NCBI GenBank assembly: GCA_017399325.1
Contig: JAFQDY010000142.1
Span: 1 to 11,880, forward strand
Source of the DNA: Oscillospiraceae bacterium
GTDB lineage: Bacteria > Bacillota > Clostridia > Oscillospirales > Oscillospiraceae
DNA: 11,880 nucleotides
Reading direction: 5' to 3'
How positions within the stretch are numbered: the stretch's first letter is position 1; the number at the start of each line of letters is the position of its first letter. The notes below the pieces were generated by a model that had not been told where the DNA came from, searched no databases, and worked only from the letters and a program-made list of their open reading frames with translations. The position numbers and the translations under genes are program-made. Shown here one piece after another: positions 5,403 through 11,880 of the stretch.

Positions 5403-7667
5403 AATTATTTCCTCCTGAGGATCCTGCTTGGGATCTTTGTTTTTCTTGTTGAAGAAACGCAAGCGCAATGCATTTCCAACCACAAATACAGAACTCATAC
5501 TCATTGCCGCAGCACCGATCATGGGGCTTAACTGAATTCCAAAGGCAGGGTATAACACACCGGCAGCAATGGGAATTCCAAGGCAGTTATAGAAAAAAGC
5601 CCAAAACAGATTCTGCCGGATATTGCGCATGGTTGCCCTGCTCAGCGCAATCGCATCGGACACACCGTGCAGAGAATCGCGCATCAGTACCACCTGGGCA
5701 GATTCTACCGCAATGTCTGTGCCGGCACCGATTGCCATTCCCACATCGGCGCTGACCAGCGCAGGCGCATCGTTGATGCCGTCGCCTACCATCAACACGC
5801 ATTTACCTTGGGTTTGCAGGTTTTCCACCACCTGCGCTTTATCCGCAGGCATCACATTGGCGATCACCCGGTCGATACCGGCAGTTTTGGCAACAGTTCG
5901 GGCAACTGCTTCGTTATCGCCGGTCAGCATCACCACATCAAGGTGCAGTTTTTTCATCGTTTCAACCGCCGCAAAGGAATCTTCTTTCAGCACATCGGCA
6001 GCAGCGATCGCACCGAAATATTCCTTATCAGAAGCAAAAAACAGAATGGTTTTTCCCGCTTGCTCATAATCAGGATATTTGGGAACGGTAATGTCATTTT
6101 CCTGCATCAACGCGTAATTTCCGCCATAAATCCTTGTGTTATTCACAATGCCGGAGACGCCGCGTCCGGGCAAAACTCGAAAATCTTCAACAGCAAAGGG
6201 TTCAAACTCCCCCACTTTTTCCAATATCGCCTTTGCAAAGGGATGCTCGGAACGGGATTCCAAAGATGCCGCCAATCGGAGCAGCGATGCTTCAGAGATG
6301 GCGCTTGATAACACATCCGTTACCTTTGGCGCACCCTGGGTCAGTGTGCCGGTCTTATCTAAAACCACCGTGTCGATTTTGTGGAGATTTTCAAGGGTTT
6401 CGGCATTTTTGAACAAAACACCCATTTGTGCGCCCCGTCCGGTTCCCACCATTATGGCGACAGGAGTAGCAAGCCCCAGCGCGCAAGGGCAGGAGATCAC
6501 AAGCACAGACACCGCGCTTGTCATAGCAAAGGCAAAATTTTGTCCTGCCAGCAGCCAAGCGGCAAATGTAACCGCTGCGATCGTCATTACAACAGGCACA
6601 AACACGCCGGCAATTTTGTCAGCCAATCGCGCAATTGGCGCTTTGGAACCGCCCGCCTGCTCAACCATCCGGATAATTTGAGCAAGGGTCGTATCCTCGC
6701 CGACCTTCTCCACCCGAATTTCCAAATAGCCTTCCCGATTGATGGTGGCTGCAGAAACGGACATTCCGGGCATTTTTTCAACAGGTACACTCTCCCCTGT
6801 CAGCGCGCTTTGATCAACGGCGGCCCGACCAGCCAGCACAACACCGTCAGCCGGGATCGCACCGCCTGCTTTCACCAGCACAACATCCCCTACCACAACC
6901 TGCTCGGCCGGAATCGTTTGTTCTGCGCCATCCCGACGAACCGTGGCCGTCTTTGGACTTAGATCCATAAGTGCGGCAATAGCATCACCGGTTTTTCCCT
7001 TTGCGCGGGTCTCCAAAAACTTACCAAGAGTGATCAATGTCAGGATCATCGCGGCAGATTCAAAGTAAAGATTCTCACCTAATGCTTCTGCGCGCTCCAA
7101 CTGACCGTTACCGATGGCGCTTGCCATTTGAAACAGTGTTATGATCCCGTAAATCAGCGCCGTACCGGAACCGATGGCAATCAACGAATCCATATTGGGA
7201 GAAAGGTGGATCAGCGATTTGATACCCTTAATATAATAATTTCTGTTCAGGTATACAACCGGCAACGTGAGCATCAGTTGCAGCAACGCTGCAACCAAAA
7301 GATTCTCCTGTCCGTGATACCACGCAGGCGCAGGTAGCCCAACCATATGACCCATAGTAAAGTACATCAGCACAACAAGAAAGGCCAAAGATGCAAAAAA
7401 GCGTGTTTTCAGCGCTTTTATGTCGTTTTGAGGGCGGGTTTTTAACGGCTCTTTTGCGCCTTGCAAACGGATTCCGTAACCTTCCTTTTGAACCTTTTCC
7501 ATCACAGTACCGGCAATCGAAACATCTTTTGCCTGCACTGTTAATTTACCGGACAACAAATTGACTTCAGCCTTCAATACGCCGTCAATCTTGTTTGCTG
7601 TTTTCTCCACGCGGGCAGAACAGGCCGCACAGGTCATACCGGTAACCGTAAATTCCAGTTTCGCCAT
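5205..7667 (-). CDS. copA: Cu+-exporting P1B-type ATPase with N- and C-terminal HMA domains
   Basis: An 820-residue inner-membrane pump that expels Cu(I) using ATP. In order: an HMA metal-binding domain (about 3-68) with GMTCAAC (Cys13, Cys16); membrane helices from about 90; the actuator motif TGES (about 290-293); the transmembrane CPC motif (Cys393-Pro-Cys395); the phosphorylation site DKTGT (Asp437); the SEHP motif (His475-Pro476); TGDN; GDGIND; and the last helices carrying Tyr693-Asn694 and MSMSS (722-726), the residues that mark the Cu(I) class. A short charged linker (about 740-755) leads to a second HMA domain (756-820) with MCSHC (Cys767, Cys770). The ATG at 7667 is preceded by AAGGAG five bases away; an in-frame GTG at 7673 overlaps that site and is rejected. 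Divergent from degV. No copper regulator gene is in the window. No terminator follows, so transcription may continue into the small ORF and truA. Confidence 0.95.
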   Translation of the reverse strand: MAKLEFTVTGMTCAACSARVEKTANKIDGVLKAEVNLLSGKLTVQAKDVSIAGTVMEKVQKEGYGIRLQGAKEPLKTRPQNDIKALKTRFFASLAFLVVLMYFTMGHMVGLPAPAWYHGQENLLVAALLQLMLTLPVVYLNRNYYIKGIKSLIHLSPNMDSLIAIGSGTALIYGIITLFQMASAIGNGQLERAEALGENLYFESAAMILTLITLGKFLETRAKGKTGDAIAALMDLSPKTATVRRDGAEQTIPAEQVVVGDVVLVKAGGAIPADGVVLAGRAAVDQSALTGESVPVEKMPGMSVSAATINREGYLEIRVEKVGEDTTLAQIIRMVEQAGGSKAPIARLADKIAGVFVPVVMTIAAVTFAAWLLAGQNFAFAMTSAVSVLVISCPCALGLATPVAIMVGTGRGAQMGVLFKNAETLENLHKIDTVVLDKTGTLTQGAPKVTDVLSSAISEASLLRLAASLESRSEHPFAKAILEKVGEFEPFAVEDFRVLPGRGVSGIVNNTRIYGGNYALMQENDITVPKYPDYEQAGKTILFFASDKEYFGAIAAADVLKEDSFAAVETMKKLHLDVVMLTGDNEAVARTVAKTAGIDRVIANVMPADKAQVVENLQTQGKCVLMVGDGINDAPALVSADVGMAIGAGTDIAVESAQVVLMRDSLHGVSDAIALSRATMRNIRQNLFWAFFYNCLGIPIAAGVLYPAFGIQLSPMIGAAAMSMSSVFVVGNALRLRFFNKKNKDPKQDPQEEIIMEVAIKVEGMMCSHCKARVESACKAVAGTLDAVVDLQAKTVTVTGSADVAVLEKAIIDAGYEVIK
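5411..5416 (-). promoter_or_regulatory. Internal Shine-Dalgarno site in copA
   Basis: A perfect AGGAGG on the minus strand, placed eight bases (AAATAATT) before an in-frame ATG at 5402 and lying in the linker between the ATPase core and the C-terminal HMA domain. Strength and spacing equal those of true gene starts in this window. Confidence 0.6.
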
Positions 7668-7694
7668 AGTCACTCCTTAATTGACAACAAATAC

Positions 7695-7724
7695 ATTATA
7701 TGATACTATTTTATCAAGTGTTTT
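7695..7724 (-). promoter_or_regulatory. copA promoter with perfect -10 box and overlapping dyad
   Basis: On the minus strand a consensus TATAAT (7700-7695) would start transcription near 7688, about 21 bases before the copA ATG. There is no good -35 box; the best is AAAACA (7724-7719) at an 18-base spacing. The bases just upstream of the -10 form the inverted repeat TGATA-N6-TATCA (7701-7716), which could be an operator. Confidence 0.4.
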
Positions 7725-7749
7725 GGAAAAAGCAAGCAAACTTTTGCTT

Positions 7750-7778
7750 CTAACACGCACTTTTACGCATACTATAAA
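7750..7778 (+). promoter_or_regulatory. Candidate degV promoter
   Basis: CTAACA (7750-7755), a 17-base spacer, and TATAAA (7773-7778) form a moderate sigma-A match. The start would be near 7785, with a leader of about 37 bases. A 7-bp inverted repeat, AAGCAAA/TTTGCTT (7734-7749), abuts the -35 box. Confidence 0.4.
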
Positions 7779-7821
7779 CAACAGTATTCCCCTAGATTTC
7801 AGACAAAGGAGAAATTTTATA

Positions 7822-8664
7822 ATGAACATTAAGATCACATCTGACAGCACCTGCGATCTTTCTCAAGAACTGATCGATCAATTTGATATCACCATTTTGC
7901 CGCTTACCGTGGTAAAGGATGACCAGGCATACACGGATGGCGTTACGATCACAACCGACGAAATTTTTGCCCATGTTGCTGCCGGCGGCAATCTTTGCAG
8001 CACCACAGCCGCCAGTGTTGGCGAATATCAGGATATGTTTGCAAAATTTGCAGACAAATACGATGCCATCGTTCACATCAATATCAGCGCAGAATTCTCT
8101 GCCTGCCATCAAAACGCCCGGCTGGCTGCCAGCGAGTTTGACAACGTCCTGGTTATCGACTCCCGTAACTTGTCCACCGGTCAGGGCTTGGTGGTGCTGA
8201 AGGCTTGTGAAATTGCAAAAACCACATCTTCTTTGGAGGAAATCGGCGATATCCTGCGGGATTACACTTCCAAGGTGGAGGCAAGTTTCCTTTTGGACCG
8301 TTTGGACTATATGGTCAAGGGTGGCCGTTGCTCTATGGTTGCTGCATTGGGCGCTAACCTGCTGAATTTGAAACCCTGCATCGAAGTAAAGGACGGCAAA
8401 ATGGCCGTTGTGAAGAAATACCGTGGCAAGTACAGCAAGTGCCTGGCTGAGTATGTGAAGGACAGATTGGCAAATCGGGACGACCTGCAGCGCCACACTC
8501 TGTTTGTAACCAGAACACCCGTAGACGATACTTGTCTTAATGCTGTAAAAGCCGCTGTCGATGAGCACGCAGACTTTGAAACGATCTATTGGACAATGGC
8601 CGGTTGCACTATTTCCTGCCACTGCGGTCCCGGCACACTGGGCGTATTGTTTGTAAGAAAATAA
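7822..8664 (+). CDS. DegV family fatty-acid-binding protein
   Basis: A 280-residue cytoplasmic protein of the DegV/FakB family. These proteins bind a long-chain fatty acid and, as FakB, present it to the kinase FakA for phosphorylation and entry into phospholipids. The start MNIKITSDSTCDLS is the family N-terminus (strand 1 and the SDST motif). Further landmarks are CSTTAASVGEY (about 55-65), the IDSRNLSTGQGL segment, the DRLDYMVKGGRCS motif, NLKPCIEVKDG, and the C-terminal CTISCHCGPGTLG. The ATG at 7822 is preceded by AAAGGAG (7805-7811); the open frame continues upstream to 7681 but that part has no ribosome binding site and is not family-like. No FakA/DAK gene is nearby, so the ligand and partner are unknown. 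A stand-alone transcript ending at the 8669-8700 hairpin, divergent from copA. Confidence 0.93.
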   Translation: MNIKITSDSTCDLSQELIDQFDITILPLTVVKDDQAYTDGVTITTDEIFAHVAAGGNLCSTTAASVGEYQDMFAKFADKYDAIVHINISAEFSACHQNARLAASEFDNVLVIDSRNLSTGQGLVVLKACEIAKTTSSLEEIGDILRDYTSKVEASFLLDRLDYMVKGGRCSMVAALGANLLNLKPCIEVKDGKMAVVKKYRGKYSKCLAEYVKDRLANRDDLQRHTLFVTRTPVDDTCLNAVKAAVDEHADFETIYWTMAGCTISCHCGPGTLGVLFVRK

Positions 8665-8668
8665 CAGA

Positions 8669-8700
8669 AAAACCGTCGGGATAACCATTCCGGCGGTTTT
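8669..8700 (+). terminator. Intrinsic terminator of degV
   Basis: AAAACCGTCGG (8669-8679) pairs with CCGGCGGTTTT (8690-8700), with one G-T wobble and a 10-base loop. The T run of the 3' arm continues into TTTT-rich sequence. It begins five bases after the degV stop. Confidence 0.8.
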
Positions 8701-8704
8701 ACTC

Positions 8705-8732
8705 TTGTATTTTTTTCTGTCTGTGATATACT
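8705..8732 (+). promoter_or_regulatory. Extended -10 promoter of the ThrE-type exporter gene
   Basis: TTGTAT (8705-8710), a 16-base spacer, and TATACT (8727-8732) with the extended -10 TGA (8724-8726). The predicted start is near 8739, giving a leader of about 27 bases to the ATG at 8766. Confidence 0.6.
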
Positions 8733-8765
8733 TTTTCTATATTAGCAATGAAAGAGGAAACACCC

Positions 8766-9992
8766 ATGGATCACGAGAAATTGCTGGATCTTGCCGGGGA
8801 GTTGGGTTATCAACTTGCTATGTCCGGCGCAGAGACGTACCGAATCGAAGAGAGCGTTCAAAGGATTCTTGCCGCATATAACATAAATGCAGAAGTCTTT
8901 GCCATTCCCAATTGCATTACGATCAGCCTGCATACCCAAGATGGAAAATCCGCCACCAGAATTCGCAGGATCGGATATCACGGAAACGATATGGATTCCG
9001 TTGAACGATACAACTTTCTCAGCCGCAGGATATGCAGCGAGAAACCCGACCCGGTTGTCGCAGCCCAATGGTTAAAGGAAACAAAATCTTCCTGTAAGTC
9101 CTACAAACTTTGGCTGCAACTTTTGGGCCACGCACTGGGTGCTGGCGGTTTTGCCGTGTTTTTTGGCGGCAATCTGCGGGATGCGCTTTGCAGCGGAATT
9201 TGCGGAATTCTCATTGGATTGACCGCCTGGTTTTTGGAAAAATTCAAAACCAACAATTTCTTTAAGACCATCGCCTGCGCATTCATTATGACCTTGGCGG
9301 CCTGCATTTTTGGTGTTTTGGGGTTCGCCCACAATGTTGATATGGTCGTCATAGGCGCGCTGATGATCCTTGTTCCGGGACTCATCTTTACCAACGCGAT
9401 GCGGGATATCATTTTCGGCGACACAAACTCCGGCATCAATCGCATTGTGCAAGTATTTCTGATCGCTGCTGCCATCGCGTTGGGAACCGGCGTTGCATGG
9501 AATTTAGCAAGTACCCTGTGGATCCTGCCGGAGGCGCCTGCTCCGTTGAAGTATGGCTTTGCAATGCAATGCATTGCCGCAATGATCGGCTGCACCGGAT
9601 TTGCGATCGTATTTAATGTCCACGGTCGTGGCTACATTCTGTGTGTTTTAGGTGGTGTGATCACCTGGGCGGCATACTGCATCGCATCTCATTTCGGTTG
9701 CGGAGAATTGCTTTGCTATTTCATTTCTTCACTGGTTGCTGCTGCACATTCAGAAGTTATGGCGCGTATCAGAAAGCATCCGGCCATCGCATTTTTGGTG
9801 ATCTCCATCTTCCCTTTGATTCCCGGCGCAGGTATCTATTACACCACCAACCAACTGGTTCTCGGCAATATGTCTGAATTTGCCACAAAAGGCACACACA
9901 CCATCGCGATTGCAGGTGTGATCGCAGTTGGCATCCTTCTTGTTTCCACTATTGTCCGCCTTTACAACGAATTAAAACCACGAAAAGCGTAA
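8766..9992 (+). CDS. ThrE-type threonine/serine exporter, fused ThrE/ThrE_2 form
   Basis: A 408-residue integral membrane protein of the threonine/serine exporter family, expected to export small amino acids using the proton gradient. The N-terminal cytoplasmic part (about 1-105) carries the DUF1212 signature: GYQLAMSGAETYRIEESV and a later NCITISL. It is followed by about five hydrophobic helices. The C-terminal half (about 265-405) is the ThrE_2 (DUF3815-like) module with HSEVMARIRKHPAIAFLV and FPLIPGAGIYYT. Many Firmicutes encode the two halves as separate YjjP- and YjjB-like proteins; here they are one chain. The ATG at 8766 is chosen because AGAGG lies eight bases upstream, while an in-frame ATG at 8748 has no site. 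Substrate is inferred from the family alone. Own promoter and terminator, so a single-gene unit. Confidence 0.9.
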   Translation: MDHEKLLDLAGELGYQLAMSGAETYRIEESVQRILAAYNINAEVFAIPNCITISLHTQDGKSATRIRRIGYHGNDMDSVERYNFLSRRICSEKPDPVVAAQWLKETKSSCKSYKLWLQLLGHALGAGGFAVFFGGNLRDALCSGICGILIGLTAWFLEKFKTNNFFKTIACAFIMTLAACIFGVLGFAHNVDMVVIGALMILVPGLIFTNAMRDIIFGDTNSGINRIVQVFLIAAAIALGTGVAWNLASTLWILPEAPAPLKYGFAMQCIAAMIGCTGFAIVFNVHGRGYILCVLGGVITWAAYCIASHFGCGELLCYFISSLVAAAHSEVMARIRKHPAIAFLVISIFPLIPGAGIYYTTNQLVLGNMSEFATKGTHTIAIAGVIAVGILLVSTIVRLYNELKPRKA

Positions 9993-9995
9993 GAA

Positions 9996-10021
9996 AAGGG
10001 CTTCGGAATTCCGAAGCCCTT
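9996..10021. terminator. Bidirectional terminator between the exporter gene and yajC
   Basis: A perfect 11-bp stem, AAGGGCTTCGG (9996-10006) and CCGAAGCCCTT (10011-10021), has an AATT loop. The plus strand continues TTATTATTTTA and the minus strand continues TTTTCTT, so it can stop transcription from both converging genes. It starts four bases after the exporter stop and ends seven bases from the yajC stop. Confidence 0.9.
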
Positions 10022-10027
10022 ATTATT

Positions 10028-10426
10028 TTACTTTTTCTCGGCCTTGGCGGCTTTCTTTGCTGCTTTTGCTTTTGCTTTTTCTTCCTGCTTTTTCTTTGCT
10101 TCTTCCTTAGCGGCTTCAGCAGCAGTATCGTTTGTGGACAGCGCCCACTTTGCAAACTCAATGCGAACCTGATCAGCGCTGGTTTCGACCACAAAGGAAT
10201 CACCCTTTACATCCACAACAGTGCCCATAACGCCACCGATGGTGGTGATCTTGTCGCCGTTTTTGATGTTGGAACGCAGTTGCTCCGCTTCTTTCTTACG
10301 CTTGTTTTCAGGACGGATCAGCATAAAATAGAATACGCCGACCATAATCAGCAGCATGGGCAGCATTCCCAACAGTCCGCCGCCACTTGCCTGATCGCTT
10401 GCAGCATCAGCTAAAAAATACAACAT
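10028..10426 (-). CDS. yajC: Preprotein translocase accessory subunit YajC
   Basis: A 132-residue single-pass membrane protein that associates with SecD/SecF and the SecYEG channel in protein export. It has a short N-terminal extracytoplasmic part, one transmembrane helix (about 18-36), then the conserved MLIRPENKRKKE segment and a small soluble domain with IKNGDKITTIGGVMGTV (about 54-70). Residues about 102-132 are almost entirely Lys, Ala and Glu, an extra charged helical tail beyond the usual length near 100 residues. The ATG at 10426 has AAGGAG eight bases upstream. It follows tgt on the same strand, a common bacterial order, but has its own strong promoter. secD/secF do not follow; a terminator and a converging gene do. 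Confidence 0.95.
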   Translation of the reverse strand: MLYFLADAASDQASGGGLLGMLPMLLIMVGVFYFMLIRPENKRKKEAEQLRSNIKNGDKITTIGGVMGTVVDVKGDSFVVETSADQVRIEFAKWALSTNDTAAEAAKEEAKKKQEEKAKAKAAKKAAKAEKK

Positions 10427-10460
10427 AATGTAAACTCCTTTTATTAGTGTTTTCCTGCAT

Positions 10461-10488
10461 ATTATACCATTGTTAGAGAAAAATGCAA
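10461..10488 (-). promoter_or_regulatory. yajC promoter
   Basis: On the minus strand, TTGCAT (10488-10483), a 16-base spacer, and a consensus TATAAT (10466-10461) with extended -10 TGG form the strongest promoter in the window. The start would be near 10454, a leader of about 28 bases. It lies between the tgt stop and yajC, allowing yajC to be made independently of tgt. Confidence 0.7.
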
Positions 10489-10494
10489 GTAAAT

Positions 10495-11625
10495 TTAAAT
10501 TCTACGGCTCAGTTTTTCAGAATATTCATTTCTGAATTGGGCAAAAGTACCATTATCCAGCGCCTTTCGTATCTTTTCCATCAGTTTATTGTAGAAATAC
10601 AAATTGTGCATCACGCACAGACGCATCGCCAGCATTTCTTCGGCTACAAACAGGTGGCGGATATAGGCCCTGGAATACCGGCGGCACACAGGGCAATCAC
10701 ACTGAGGATCAATGGGTGATAAGTCCTTTGCGTACTTGGCGTTTTTCAGATTGATCGCGCCTTCCCAAGTGAAAAGTCTGGCGTGTCTTGCGTTTCCGGC
10801 CGGCATAACACAGTCAATGAAATCCACACCTCTTGCCACAGCCTCGATAATATTGGTGGGTGTGCCCACACCCATCAGGTACCGGGTCTTATCCTTTGGC
10901 ATATGGGACTCGACCGCTTCAATAATGTCGTACATCTCCTCTGCGGTTTCGCCCACTGCCAAACCACCAATGGCATAGCCGGGCAGATCCAGTTCTGCGA
11001 TCCGCTTCATATGATCAACACGAATGTCCGCGTAAGTGCCGCCTTGGTTAATGCCCCAGAGCATTTGCTGGGGATTGACCGTATCGGGCAGGCTGTTTAA
11101 GCGGGCATTTTCTGCTTTACAACGCTCCAGCCAGCGGAATGTGCGGTCAGCGCTCTGTTTCACATAGTCCCGGGGTGCGGGGTTTTCCACACACTCATCA
11201 AACGCCATACAGATATCAGAACCCAGATTGGACTGGATCTGCATACTCTCCTCGGGTCCCATGAAAATCTTATGGCCGTCAATGTGGGAGGCGAATGTCA
11301 CGCCTTCCTCTTTGATCTTCCGCAAGGAAGCCAAACTAAACACTTGGAATCCACCGGAGTCGGTTAAGATTGGGCCGTCCCAAGTCATAAATTTATGCAG
11401 ACCGCCGCACTCTTTTACCAGTTCATCGCCCGGACGCAGGTGCAGGTGGTATGTGTTGCTCAGTTCCACCTGACAACCGATGTCTTTCAAGTCTTTGGCG
11501 CTCAAAGCGCCCTTGATTGCACCCTGAGTTCCCACATTCATAAAGACAGGGGTTTGCACCGTTCCGTGGGCGCAGGTAAACACGCCGCGGCGAGCATTTC
11601 CTTCTGTTGATAATAATTCAAACAT
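10495..11625 (-). CDS. tgt: tRNA-guanine(34) transglycosylase
   Basis: A 376-residue cytoplasmic enzyme that swaps guanine-34 of GUN-anticodon tRNAs for preQ1 in the queuosine pathway. Landmarks are LTDSGGFQVFSL with the catalytic Asp89, MAFDEC (guanine recognition), GINQGG, GGLAVGE, the nucleophile in VDFIDCVMP (Asp271), and the zinc site CDCPVC plus His340 (Cys309, Cys311, Cys314, His340). The loop after the nucleophile reads PAGNARHA instead of the usual PTRNARNG or PARNARHG type (see findings). The ATG at 11625 is chosen because TGAGGT lies five bases upstream and the N-terminus MFELL then matches the family; a GTG at 11637 overlaps the upstream stop but lacks a site. Located eight bases after the acetyltransferase gene and upstream of yajC, with no terminator between. 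queA is not in the window. Confidence 0.96.
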   Translation of the reverse strand: MFELLSTEGNARRGVFTCAHGTVQTPVFMNVGTQGAIKGALSAKDLKDIGCQVELSNTYHLHLRPGDELVKECGGLHKFMTWDGPILTDSGGFQVFSLASLRKIKEEGVTFASHIDGHKIFMGPEESMQIQSNLGSDICMAFDECVENPAPRDYVKQSADRTFRWLERCKAENARLNSLPDTVNPQQMLWGINQGGTYADIRVDHMKRIAELDLPGYAIGGLAVGETAEEMYDIIEAVESHMPKDKTRYLMGVGTPTNIIEAVARGVDFIDCVMPAGNARHARLFTWEGAINLKNAKYAKDLSPIDPQCDCPVCRRYSRAYIRHLFVAEEMLAMRLCVMHNLYFYNKLMEKIRKALDNGTFAQFRNEYSEKLSRRI

Positions 11626-11633
11626 AGATAACC

Positions 11634-11880
11634 TCACTTATTGGTTTTATAGCGAATATACAGTTTTCCAGGTATGGTTTTCCCAGGTTCCACTGCTGTA
11701 TCGATATCTTTTAACCATGTAAAACCGCAGCGTTCCATTACACCTTTGGATTTTGTGTTACCGTCAAAATAACCACAAGTCAAGTAGTCATAGCGCAATT
11801 GGTCGAAGCAATAATCGCACACTGTATTTACAGCTTCCGTCATGTATCCTTTACCACGGAAATCCTTGAATAACTCGTAA
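11634..11880 (-). CDS. GNAT family N-acetyltransferase (C-terminal part, cut by window end)
   Basis: The last 81 residues of a protein whose reading frame is open to the window edge. It contains the acetyl-CoA-binding segment of the GNAT fold, YELFKDFRGKGYMTEAV, with the Arg-Gly-Lys-Gly loop, followed by a YDYLTCGYFDGN strand and SKGVMERCGF helix typical of RimJ/RimL-like acetyltransferases. These transfer an acetyl group from acetyl-CoA to an amine, but the substrate cannot be told. The internal Met in GYMTEAV (11843) is not the true start. The stop lies eight bases before the tgt ATG and overlaps its ribosome binding site, so the two are probably cotranscribed and coupled. Confidence 0.85.
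   Translation of the reverse strand, partial: YELFKDFRGKGYMTEAVNTVCDYCFDQLRYDYLTCGYFDGNTKSKGVMERCGFTWLKDIDTAVEPGKTIPGKLYIRYKTNK

Noticed and set aside
7681..7720. CopY- or CsoR-type copper operator upstream of copA
   Set aside because: No TACANNTGTA and no GC-rich CsoR palindrome is present; only the TGATA/TATCA dyad was kept as a candidate.
7681..7821. Upstream extension of degV by 47 residues
   Set aside because: No ribosome binding site at the upstream start, the added residues are not family-like, and the region holds the promoter.
7792..8688. Long open frame on the minus strand opposite degV
   Set aside because: It is an exact antisense shadow of a clear DegV gene, has no ribosome binding site, and its translation resembles no protein.
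1..11880. Defence system, mobile element, biosynthetic cluster or CRISPR array
   Set aside because: All coding regions belong to housekeeping, transport or modification families; no repeats, integrase, transposase or nuclease genes were found on either strand.

Overview
The window looks like ordinary chromosomal sequence from a mid-GC Gram-positive anaerobe, most likely a gut-type Clostridia (Oscillospiraceae/Ruminococcaceae-like). This placement is an inference from strong AGGAGG-type ribosome binding sites, consensus-like sigma-A promoters, and the character of the DegV, AGCS, Tgt and ArsC-like proteins. No rRNA, tRNA, CRISPR array, insertion sequence, phage gene or biosynthetic cluster is visible. 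No gap between genes exceeds 300 bases.

Layout: (1) 14-1254: a plus-strand lipoprotein gene (PdaC/RsiV-like, DUF4163-DUF3298) with its own promoter, ending at a hairpin shared with the converging unit. (2) 3897-1268, minus strand: an alanine/glycine:cation symporter followed by a PLP-dependent aminotransferase, a plausible amino-acid uptake and transamination operon. The symporter frame runs 122 bases into the aminotransferase gene. (3) 7723-3914, minus strand: a Cu+-exporting P-type ATPase with a CopZ-like C-terminal domain that has its own internal ribosome binding site, then a 42-residue small protein overlapping truA, then truA, then an ArsC/Spx-like thioredoxin-fold protein starting at TTG, closed by a terminator. 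(4) 7750-8700, plus strand: a DegV family fatty-acid-binding protein with promoter and terminator, divergent from the copper ATPase. (5) 8705-10021, plus strand: a fused ThrE-type threonine/serine exporter with an extended -10 promoter and a terminator shared with the converging unit. (6) 11880-10028, minus strand: a truncated GNAT acetyltransferase running off the window, tgt (queuosine tRNA modification), and yajC (Sec accessory subunit), the last with its own promoter.

Together these genes cover amino-acid transport, copper homeostasis, tRNA modification (TruA, Tgt), lipid handling and protein export. I found no convincing new multi-gene system. The observations most worth following are: the in-frame CopZ-like cistron nested in the copper ATPase gene; the small ORF translationally interlocked with truA; the out-of-frame tail on the symporter, which a single AT dinucleotide slip would explain; a dyad between the copper ATPase -10 box and its upstream region; and an Arg-to-Gly change in the anticodon-contacting loop of Tgt.
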